Both the position numbers and the translations under genes were made by a program. A stretch of 64,000 nucleotides of DNA from Dryomyza anilis (lineage: Eukaryota; Arthropoda; Insecta; Diptera; Dryomyzidae), in the NCBI GenBank assembly GCA_951804985.1, contig OX638132.1:21643989-21707988 (forward strand), read 5' to 3'. The notes below the pieces were generated by a model, which was given only the letters and a program-made list of their open reading frames with translations, searched no databases and had not been told where the DNA came from. Shown one piece after another: positions 34,460 to 43,988 of this stretch (position 1 is its first letter; each line of letters opens with the position of its first letter).

Positions 34460-34980
34460 TTCTGACTGAGCGGTGCTGTCGAGCAGACAGACGTTTGAAG
34501 CTCGTTAGTTTGCAAATAATATCATTGATATTAAACCAGCTTTCTATAAATAATAATAATACTTTGCAAAACAAACAAAATTCTGAGAATTTCAAGTGTT
34601 TTTTTTACGATATTGACACTCGCAAAAAATATACCATTAAATTCATAGTTTTTTTTATTAATTCAATAGTTTTTACTATTAAAATTTATCAATTGAAAAT
34701 GCATGCTTTAAATCGGAAATACCATTGAATATTACAAATTACTCTTGATTCTTAATACAATTAAATGTGTTGGTCTTTTAGAATACAAATATTTATGTTA
34801 ATTAATTATTAAAATTCTAAAAAATGTGTAGAATATATAGCCATACAATACATTTTAAGATTTATTATTAATTTAGAGTGTGGGCGAGTTTATTTTTAAG
34901 ACTAAATATTTTGACTAATAAAGAATAATAATTTGAAGATTAAACTAAATATGTCGGTAATGCAGTGTTTGATATTCGAG
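34460..34980 (+). other. upstream of the SLC26 gene
   Basis: No promoter element can be named. 34615-34735 (CACTCGCAAAAAATATACC, CAATAGTTTTTACTATTAAA, CGGAAATACCATTGAAT) looks like a worn half copy of the TACACCCAGAAAAA MITE family. Confidence 0.4.
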
Positions 34981-35200
34981 GGTTGTGTGCGAATTCGACT
35001 AAATTGGAGACCAAATTAAATGTTGTCGTTAATGCAGTGCTCGACTTTTCAATTTAGCAAATTTTCGAGCAGACTAAATTGAACTAAATTGGATAACAGT
35101 AAACTGACATATGATAATCAATTGATTATGGAATTTAACAATTACCGAATGGCGATCGAATGAAAAGCCGTTCAATTTAGTTTAGTCAGCGATTTAGGAT
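34981..35200. mobile_element. MITE, GTGTGCGAATTCGAC family, copy 1
   Basis: Left end GGTTGTGTGCGAATTCGAC, right end TTTAGTTTAGTCAGCGATTT. The interior CGACTTTTCAATTTAGCAA, GATAATCAATTGATTATGGA and ATGGCGATCGAATGAAAAGC is shared by all copies of the family. The right terminal bases have decayed. Confidence 0.75.
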
Positions 35201-36192
35201 GTGTGCGAATTAGACTAAATTTTTCAAATTTTTCCAAAAATATAAATTGTACAAAATTGAGAGACATAAAACACACAGATGATTTCTATAATGAGGAAAT
35301 TGAATTTTCATTTAATATAGAAAATTTCCTTATATAGGTAAAGAGTTTACTTTCCATTTTTAAAGAAAATGTTTCGTTGAAACATTTGAAATTCAAGTTA
35401 GTTTTCTGTAATATTAAGAAACTGTTTTCTGAGTGTAGTCTGAACATTATTTTTTTATAATAAACTTATTTTATATTTAGAAAGAATATAGCATAAAGAA
35501 CAAAAAAAATATATCTTTGTCACTTTACACTTTTTTTTACAGAAAAATCTTAATTCATGAGTTTGCATTAAAAATATGGGGAAGTACCAAATCTCATATT
35601 TTTTTCGAGTGTTTGAAATTGCTCGTTAAGAGATCACTTTTAGAAATTCGTAAGTGCGACATGCAATCGTAGTAATTAAACTATCGTGCGGTTTACAATT
35701 TATATTGAATTATTATCACAGTAACAATAGCTCTAACTTTTTCTTCTCAACACACAAATCGAATTAACATTAAAACTTTAAGATTTGTACAAATAATTAG
35801 CAGATTTGTAAATGCGACAATTTGTTTCTTCTGTATTATCGCCATTATTCAGGAGACATGTTTTAACTTCCAATTAATATAGAGTTGAAATTTGATTTCA
35901 TCGAATTGGTATTATTTCCATTTCAGTAATCGATGATTCAATGTAAATGTTTATCCGATATATTAAAGTTTCGCTCGAGCATTGATCGAGTTTTTTTATT
36001 AAACGATTTTAATTTTGATTTCTTCTCCTTCGTATTTGAAAGTAGACTTACCCTATAGGAATATGTCAGGTTTTTTTTGTAAGAATGACTTATCGTTCTG
36101 TTCAGGGACGGATATAAAATAATGGGTAACAATTTTCTACTTGGCAAATAACGATCAATTTGGTTCGAAAGCTCATGAGAAGAATTTTTTTA
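35201..36192 (+). other. intergenic, no gene recognised
   Basis: AT-rich. An open frame on the - strand at 35938-36147 is Lys/Ser-rich and unlike any family I know. Confidence 0.45.
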
Positions 36193-36254
36193 ATAAAGTT
36201 TTTAAAATAGAAATAAATAAAATATGTTATTTATTTCTATTTTAAAAACTTTAT
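36193..36254. repeat. perfect 28-bp palindrome
   Basis: ATAAAGTTTTTAAAATAGAA starts the left arm (28 nt), and its reverse complement ends at 36254 around a 6-nt loop. It is adjacent to the next inverted repeat. Confidence 0.85.
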
Positions 36255-36256
36255 AA

Positions 36257-36386
36257 TAAGGGTATTCATTTCACTTCGTATCAGCTGCGTATTTGCGAAT
36301 TTCGTACAAATTGTACACTATAAAGCTTATAATTCTTACGACATACGCATATACGTAATATATACGAAGTGAAATGAATACTCTTA
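36257..36386. mobile_element. small inverted-repeat element, 130 bp
   Basis: GGGTATTCATTTCACTTCGT on the left and ACGAAGTGAAATGAATACTC on the right form about 24-bp inverted ends around a non-coding centre. The size and layout suit a mini-MITE. Confidence 0.6.
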
Positions 36387-37526
36387 GTATTATTTATATT
36401 TTTGTATTTTTTATAATTTCTCTTTGATACTATTTATTATGGAAATACCACTTTTGCACATGATCATTAAAAACACATTTATAAATCCTTGAGTTATGAT
36501 TTATATAGTTTTATTGAAAACCATAATAAATTAAAATAGGAATACCAAATTTCCTACTACCTTCGATCTGTATTTTTTTGCTTGACATTATCAAGTATCA
36601 ACGAGCCCCTTTTTTTATTTTTGCCTAAATACACGGAACTTATACTGAAAGAACTTTGCTAATTGCTGTCAAAACATGCGCTTAGCAGGGAATTTAGATG
36701 AAAACTGCCAAAATCTTTGAAAGATTCACAAATAAAATCAGCATGATGCGCAGTAGTTAGATGATGTAGTTATATCCACAGCTACTGATACTGTGACCGA
36801 CAAGAGATAATTTTTCTTTTTTGATAAGGAAAAAGTTATCGCAAAACGATATGTGACTGCCTAACAACATGCAAATAATTTTGGGGGCTTAATGCGATTC
36901 TGAAGTATTTTTCCATTTCAACAAAAATAAACTTAAAATTTTATTTCTTAAAGTTTATTAAATAATAACAATGCTTAAATTGTATATAATATTTCTATTT
37001 TGTTATCTGAATATGGCCAAAGTTTTTAGGAAAATTTTGACTAATATAAAAACATAATAAAATGTAGGATTAAAAATGATGGCAATGATTTCGAAAAAGA
37101 ATTCAGTCAACCTGTAGATACGTCACGTTTTAAAACAGTTAATCATTGTCAACATATAATAGTGTGGCTTAGATCAAGGCTCTTTTTGTTGATACAACAA
37201 CACATTGAGTTACCGCAACAAATGCACGAAGGTCAATTTTGGCAGAATGAAAAAATGCAATCATGAGGTTACGACAACCGAATGTGCAGTTGTCCGGACT
37301 AACATTTCGGTCTTAGTAAAATAATAAACGTACCTTATTTTAATGACAAGAGGCTACAACAAATGTATTTCGTTTGCAACAATAAAACGTTGGTTCGAGT
37401 AACCTTATAGAGGATTTTTCTGTGTGTACAGTCAGCGTGATCGAATGGGTGAGACAGTCCTGTACTTCGATCCGATCTACGAGATGAACTTCGGTGTAAA
37501 TATCCCACAATTGAACAGGATCGTAT
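36387..37526 (+). other. intergenic, no gene recognised
   Basis: AT-rich with a less AT-biased part around 37170-37430 that ends in GGATTTTTCTGTGTGTA, similar to MITE ends elsewhere in the window. No left partner was found with confidence. Confidence 0.4.
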
Positions 37527-37921
37527 TAAGGTTGTGTGCGAATTCGACTAAATTGCTGACTAAACTAAATTGAACGACATTTCATTCGATCGCCATTCGT
37601 TAAGCGGTTTAGACTACTCGAAAATTTACTAAATTGAAAAGTCGAACTCTGCATTACCGACCAAATTTAGTTTAATCAGTAAATTAGTCGAATTCGCACA
37701 CACACAGTATACTAAATTTTGTCGGTAATGCAGTGTTCGACTTTTCATTTTAGCAAATTTTCGAGCAGACTAAATTGAACTAAATTGGATAACAGCAAAC
37801 GGACATATGATAATCAATTAATTATGGACTTTAACAATTACCGCTTACCGAATGGCGATCGAATGAAAAGCCGTACAGTTTAGTTAGTCAGTAATTTAGT
37901 CGAATTCGCACACAACCTTAA
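37527..37921. mobile_element. composite of two head-to-head MITE copies, GTGTGCGAATTCGAC family, copies 2 and 3
   Basis: The outer ends are perfectly inverted: TAAGGTTGTGTGCGAATTCG and CGAATTCGCACACAACCTTA. The left copy (37527-37705) is in reverse orientation and shortened, ending GAATTCGCACACACAC. The right copy (from 37710) is forward with TTTTGTCGGTAATGCAGTG and lacks its own left end. This looks like an insertion of one copy at the end of another, or a recombinant. Confidence 0.75.
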
Positions 37922-38137
37922 TATATAAATTTTTGTAATTAATTAAAGGTAATCTGTAATGTGAATATCACAGTAGATGAAATAAAATGAAATGAACGCC
38001 ACTGTATATATCATATAACTTTTATTAGTTTTTCTTACAGATAAGAAATCTTTGTCAATTAGTTTTATGTGGTTATTTATTCTAGTTCATGGGAATAATT
38101 TATATAAGCTGCTCTAGAAGTTGTTTTAAAAATAGAT

Positions 38138-38389
38138 ACATTATCTTAAAACAAAAGTCAACATTTTTAGTGTCTGTTGTTATTTAAAGTTAAAAATTAA
38201 TTAAACTACATAAACTTAAAAAATATATAATAAACTTAAAACTGTATTTAAATAATTATACATACATTATCTTAAAACCAAAGTCAACATTTTTAGTGTC
38301 TGTTGTTATTTAAAGTTAAAAATTAATTAAACTACATAAACTTAAAAAATATATAATAAACTTAAAACTATATTTAAATAATTATACAG
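38138..38389 (+). repeat. near-perfect tandem duplication, 126-bp unit, two copies
   Basis: ACATTATCTTAAAAC starts units at 38138 and 38264. The text through GTCAACATTTTTAGTGTCTG, TTAAACTACATAAACTT and TATTTAAATAATTATACA is almost identical, so the duplication is recent. Confidence 0.9.
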
Positions 38390-39536
38390 AAAAGTAAATA
38401 ATTTATATTGTAAGAAAGCCTTCGTTTTTTGTTTGACTGTGTTTTATTATATTATTTATTTAATAAAAAGCCCACATTTATATTTGCCAAAAATAACTGC
38501 GATGCGGTGAGACTTTATTGATTTAAGATAAATAATCTAATATGAATATAATTTAAATTGTGAATTGTAGAGTGTGACCTGACATTTTGAATGAAGTCTG
38601 GACAAAACGTAATATAACTGACGTGAGTGTGATGTTTGTCAACGGTTTATGTTTGCATTTAAATATTTCATATCCGTGACAATTTAAATATACTTTTTCA
38701 ATCATAACATATATCTTTGAAGCTTTGTGCATGGTTTCCATTCCGTACTATTAGTTCAATAATATTCAAATTTTTAATACAAAATGATATTGTACCATAC
38801 ATTTTATAATGTATTCTTTTAATTACAATAATCAAGAATATTTATAGTTCTCAATGATACCTAGTTCAAATAGTTCAAATGATACCTGCGTATTATTTAT
38901 TTTATGGTATAGTTGAATTACATTTTCCTAATACTTTATTAAAACAAAAATGGATTTTAGTTAATTTATTTGAAATTCACTTTTATAAATCACAAAAACA
39001 CACTTATTGTAAAAGGTTATTACACATTTAATGTTCGCTTTAGTTTCCAATAATTGATAGTAATACTTGAGTCTGCATATATCTGGTAACTATCTTCATA
39101 TATGTCATATTTAAAAAATATTAATAGTTTTGCTGCAACTTTATTGAAACTTATGGGATGTTTGAATATTTGCTATAAGGTGTAAATTTAAACAGATAGT
39201 TGCAGCAAGACTTTTATAAACATCTTGTTTTCTTAGTGCATTTACATTAAATACATTAAGTGCTTACCAATGTCATGTAATGTGGATTATTACAAAAAAA
39301 AAATACATGCGACCATTTTGAGCAAACAAGCAGAATGACGTACAAAATGAACATGTTTGTATTCCTTTTTTATGTTATTTATACTACGTTTATTATAGGA
39401 GGAAACCATTAAAAAAAAAAGTTTTTATTCTATTAAAAATAATAGTATCGAAATATTTAAATTAATGGTACTGAATTTTTCAAATACTATTGAATTAATT
39501 AGAAAACTTTTGACTTAAAAAAAAAACTATTAATAC
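38390..39536 (+). other. intergenic, no gene recognised
   Basis: AT-rich. No coding signal beyond short random frames such as 38553-38741 on the - strand. Confidence 0.45.
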
Positions 39537-39645
39537 ATCAATTGATTATGAACTTTAACAATTACCGGTTACCGAATGGAGATCGAATGAAAAGTCGTTC
39601 AATTTAGTTTAGTCAGCTACTTAGTCGAATTCGCACACACCCTAA
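39537..39645. mobile_element. MITE, GTGTGCGAATTCGAC family, copy 4 (right half)
   Basis: TCAATTGATTATGAACTTTA and ACCGAATGGAGATCGAATG lead to the complete right end TTAGTCGAATTCGCACACAC. The left half is absent. A further scrap, ACTGCATTACAGACAAAC to AACAATTTAGTCGAA, follows at 39660-39700. Confidence 0.7.
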
Positions 39646-39816
39646 ATTAAAACTAATCACTGCATTACAGACAAACTTTAGTTTAGTTAACAATTTAGTC
39701 GAAATAAATATTAGTCTTTGCTATTTTCCTGAGTATCCTTGTTAATTTTTAACTTTTTTAACATGGTGGGTTCACCTGCCATAATTTACGGAAATATTTT
39801 TGTTGTACAATGCGGG

Positions 39817-40110
39817 TGGTTCCAATGGCGCGATGGCGACTTTGGCAAGCTAGGACGTGGCGGTTTGGAAGGTTCATCGATACCGCATGAAATGGAACGA
39901 CCAATTGGCGTCACGTGAATCGATGGTGGTGCGCAGTTTAGAGGAACGATGATACGTGGTTTTGAAGGAAAAAAAAATACTGAAATGGAAACTGCTGTAA
40001 TTTCAAGGAGGTCTACAACGCTGCACATGCACCCAATGCCAATTATGTAATAGCGCAGGGCGACGGCGTCTGCTAGGGTTGCATGATGTATGAAACTACG
40101 AACGATCAGC
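39817..40110 (+). pseudogene. decayed fragment resembling a HERC2-type RCC1 repeat
   Basis: From TGG at 39817 the frame reads [20 protein letters not shown] and then [13 protein letters not shown] before a TGA at 39916. The Trp-x-[11 protein letters not shown] block is characteristic of the RCC1-like blades of HERC2-type E3 ligases. After the stop, IDGGAQF stands where such blades have a Cys-Gly-Ala/Ser-Gln-Phe turn. Further on, QGDGVC near 40058 may be the next blade, with frameshifts. Base composition is much less AT-rich than its surroundings. There is no start, no splice signals and no other blades, so this is a stray pseudogene piece. The identification rests on one short motif. Confidence 0.45.
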
Positions 40111-40139
40111 GCCCGTTGTTCCACTTAGTCGATTCCAAA

Positions 40140-40716
40140 GTTTGACATCTTTTTTTATGTTATTTTTGTCCTTTTTTTTGTTCTTTAATTCTTTTTGTTA
40201 AAATGCACAATTTAATATATTAAACAATTTAACCTGTTTTGTTAATAATATTGCAAGAAATTACTAATTTATAAAAATCAATTTCCGGTACAGATCAATT
40301 TTCGGCTTATTAGATTTTGGGACCCTTTTCTGAAGCTTTTTTCAACAAAAAATGTATCTTATAAGATTCAGTTACAAGAGCATTTTTAGTTTATGTTTAG
40401 GCTCATTTTCTAGATTATTTTTAGGCTCCGAAACAAGACTCACAAAAGAGTCTTCTACGTATGCTCAGGTCTGAATGACGCATTTTTATCAAAAAAGGTA
40501 TATTTCAAGACTCTTTTCTGAATGAAACATGAGCGCTCAGGCTCAGGCAAAAGATTGTGAAAACAATCTTTTCGGAGTTCTTGCGTTGGCTGGGATGTAT
40601 TACAGAGACACTGCATGCCTTGCCATAAATGTCAAACATTATGGTATGACTAAAATGTCTCCATAAAGTCTGCCATGACTTTGACATTTCGAAATAAATT
40701 CAAATCAAAATAATTA
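40140..40716 (+). other. intergenic, no gene recognised
   Basis: It contains AAGATTGTGAAAACAATCTTT, a small hairpin, near 40549-40570. Otherwise plain. Confidence 0.4.
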
Positions 40717-41511
40717 CCCAGCAAACACTGAAGCTCATATATGAGCGTATTTCAATCTTTTTCCTGAGCCTGATCGCTCAAGCTTTCATTCAGAAATGAG
40801 TCTGGAAACATATGCGTTTCGAGCAAAATGCGTCATTCAACTGAGATCATTTGAATAGAATCTATCTAATCATGAGCATAAACTGGCTCAATAAAGTATT
40901 TAAAAAGATTCATTAATGAATATTAATAACATTTTAAATGGGCCAACAAATATATTAATTTTTTAAATATGTTAAATACAGAACTATGGGATAATTAATA
41001 TAAATACTAAATATAAAAATAATTAACTTTGAAGAACTCATTGGAGGCGTCTTTCCCCGAAATGCCGCCGACGCACAGCTCCAACTGCTATTGAAACAGA
41101 GAAAATATCGTTTCAGTATATGGCTGTACTGCTAATGAGAGTAATTTTTCTTGAACTTGATTTTTGGTGTGCTGTAAAAGATGAGTGTTGGGGAATATTT
41201 TAAGTTCCTTGAGAAATAAGTGATCAATTTTACTCACATTTTGTTATGATGCGAGGACAAAGTGTCCTGCACAAGCAGATTTACGTCTGCTTAATAGATG
41301 AGACGCGCGCACCGTGTGAACAAATCGAGCCACTTTTGTGGCAATTATAATTTAATATTGAAAAATTGTGATCTTTATATAAAAAAAAAACTTCAAACAA
41401 TTGTACTAAAATATTTGTCAAATAAAATCACAACATTCAAGATATAGATTCAAAATAGATTCAAGGAACATGAGCATGAGCTTGAACCCTGGCGTTTGCT
41501 GGGTACTTACA
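40717..41511. mobile_element. candidate TIR element with TACCCAGCAAAC ends
   Basis: TACCCAGCAAACACTGAAGC at 40717 and GGCGTTTGCTGGGTA ending near 41504 are inverted. In between, ATATGAGCGTATTTC, GAGCCTGATCGCTC and ATGAGCATGAGCTTGAAC echo each other. No transposase. A CAGCAAACGCC-type end is common in dipteran repeats, but the interior is not recognised. Confidence 0.5.
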
Positions 41512-42475
41512 AATTTCATTTTATCAATTTTTAGTATCGATTAAGTAATTTATTATATAAGTTCGTAATGCAAAAATCTGTGATGAATTTTAATTATACC
41601 GTGGAGCGAGTGCAAAATATAAGTTTTTCAATAAAATATATTAACATAATTGAATAATATCGTTTTTTTGGCACAAACATAGAATTTGTCGGATATAAAT
41701 ATTACCATGAAATATGGTTAGTGCAGACGCACTGTAATGGAAAACATATCTGGTAGAAAAAATGTGGCAACATTATGGCAACTGCAATTGTCGGTAATTT
41801 TGTTCGTTCATTTTACCGAACATACTCGCGCACTGCAAAAGAAAATCGATGATAAAAATACGGGTTCTCGTTATAAACTAAAAAATGTAACATTTATAAA
41901 TATTAATACTTTTTTTTAATTATTACTAATTATTTAATTATTTAATTTAATTATTTAATTATTTAATTTTTACTAAATTAACTAAAATGTATTGGAATTT
42001 AGAACGACAAGTAAAAATATAATAATAATATTAATAAAACAAATTGAACTTTAATGAGTTATAGAACAGAAAAAATTAAAAATAAAATGGCAGATTTAAG
42101 TTTCACATGTTTATATTATGCTCTCAATTGCATTTACTTACTTCTTAATTACAGCAAATGATTTTAAATTTTCACCAAAACAAGTCATTAATTCTTGTTA
42201 AAAAAAAAAAGAACTTTTGATTAGACAAACAATAATACATTTTGATAAACTATTTTCTTACGATATAAACACTCGAAAAATAACGAACAAAATATGATTG
42301 TTCTTTTCATTAAAATTTATTTGAATCGTCAATCGTTTGTAATTTACGGTAACCATAAAATATGTGTGTAGGTGTCGACTGGGAAAGGTATGCATTAAAC
42401 TCAACAAATGTTTGTAATTGAAACTGCTGACTTTAGCCAAGTCATTTCAAGTTCTGTATAATCTTCCACAAATTA
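41512..42475 (+). other. intergenic, no gene recognised
   Basis: It contains a TTTAATTATTTAATTA short tandem run near 41930-41965. No coding signal. Confidence 0.45.
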
Positions 42476-42722
42476 TGGGTGTGTGCGAATTCGACTAAAT
42501 TTCTGACTAAACTAAATTTTGTCGGTAATACATTGTTCGACTTTTCAATTTAGCAAATTTTTGAGCAGACTAAATTGAACTAAATTGGATGACAGCAAAC
42601 AGACATATGATAATCGCTCGTTTATGGACCTTAACAATTACCGGTTACCGAATGGCGGCGGAATGAAAAGACGTTCAATTTAGTTTAGTCAGCAATTTAG
42701 TCCAATTCGCAGACACTCTTAG
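42476..42722. mobile_element. MITE, GTGTGCGAATTCGAC family, copy 5 (near full length)
   Basis: GGGTGTGTGCGAATTCGACT starts it and AGTCCAATTCGCAGACACTC ends it. The inverted ends extend inward as TGACTAAACTAAATTT and AATTTAGTTTAGTCAGCAA, so the TIRs are about 40 bp. The central part is as in the other copies. It lies about 200-300 bp upstream of the Ataxin-2 leader. Confidence 0.85.
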
Positions 42723-42899
42723 TATAAATATCCGGTGTTTCAGCGGCTCCTTTGCTTGCGCTGCTTTGACAATATTTTTCGATCACAGTGAAAATTTCCG
42801 ATAAATTTTTTTAGAAAATTCTTATATTTTAGGAAATTCTGATATTTGGTATATATGAAAAATGGTGATATTTGACGATAACAATTTGGAAAAAAAACT

Positions 42900-43941
42900 A
42901 CTACTAAAACACTACAAAACTACGTATTTTGCAACACTGCACGCCAACGCGTGGTCACCGAACGAGCCCGAAGAGAAAACGACGACAAGTACTGCACGAT
43001 AAAGCAGTGCGAACGGTGTGACAGACCTAGCAGCGTTTATAGCAATAAAATCTTTATTTAAATTAATTATCAACAAATTCACGGAATTAATGAAACTGGG
43101 CAGACTCTGCCACGCAAATAAACACCAGCGAAACTACAAAGAAGTAGTGTCATCTGGCAAAAAAACTGCGTGCAAAATAATTGGCTAAATAGCGAAAAAG
43201 AGGCCAGCCTAAAAACGAAAAAAAAAAACGTGAAGAAAAAATTTGCAGCAAAGTGAAAAAAGGGCAGAACAAGAAGAAGAGTAGTTGAAAAAAGTAAAAA
43301 CGCAGCAGCGCCGCAACGTCAACTACGAAGCGCAGTGCAAAGCGGAGAAGCGATTGAAAGAAACTTTGCACGAATGAAAAGTGAAAAGCAGCAGCTGAAA
43401 GAGGAAGTAGCAAAATATTGCTCAAAGAAACAGCAGTAGCAGCAGCGGCAGTAGAGGAAAAAGTGAAAAGTTGTCTTTATTGTTGCAAAAATTTAGCAGT
43501 TTATCGCAGCAAATTATAAATATAATATATATAAATATATATTATCTTAGCCAAAAGTAAAAAAAGGCCAAGAGTTGTTAAGGCGCCCGCAGCATATAAA
43601 ACGAACAAATAGCAGCAGTTAAAAGTGCAGCCCATAGAAGAAGAATTTTAGCAGCGCCTCTTTGCAGAACCGGTCTCGACTGCGAAGCGCTGCCGCCCGG
43701 AACGTCGTCAGCGCCACTTGCAAAAGGAAGCGTCCAAAAATTGTGCAACAAATCCAAAAGCGGTTGGAATTTGTGTAAAAGCAGCCGCAGCAGCAACAGC
43801 GAAAGTAGCAATAGCAACTGCTAAAGTAGCAGCAACAGCTACAGTAGCAATAGCTACATCTAAAGCAGCAGTAGCAACATTTAAAGCAGTAGCAACAACA
43901 GCACTAGCAGCAGCAACTAATCTAAGCGCTACAGCAGCAAC
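42900..43941 (+). other. Atx2: Ataxin-2 promoter-proximal region and 5' leader
   Basis: Composition changes sharply here from AT-rich to GC/purine-rich (GCACGCCAACGCGTGGTCAC near 42937, CGGTGTGACAGACC near 43014). Then comes a long run of GAA/AAG and GCA/CAG triplets to the ATG at 43942. This fits a transcribed leader. CGGTGTGACA resembles, imperfectly, the reverse complement of the fly core-promoter Motif 1. A frame open from 43718 on the + strand is Ala-rich and ends in TGA overlapping the Atx2 ATG, but it lacks an ATG. The transcription start is not located. Confidence 0.5.
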
Positions 43942-43988
43942 ATGAACAACAACAGCAAGCGGAAAAATCGCCCACAAGGCGTCCCAAG
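43942..43988 (+). CDS. Atx2: Atx2 coding exon 1: start
   Basis: ATG in CAACATGAAC. It encodes MNNNSKRKNRPQGVP and two bases of the next codon, before donor GTTGGT at 43989. Phase 2 fits exon 2, giving Arg-Tyr-Thr-Thr. Reading on through the donor gives an unrelated 68-codon frame. The basic Asn/Lys/Arg N-terminus is, to my memory, like that of fly Ataxin-2. Confidence 0.8.

Noticed and set aside
39786..40124. 112-codon frame on the - strand
   Set aside because: The + strand of the same stretch carries the RCC1-like motif and explains the composition. The - strand product resembles nothing.
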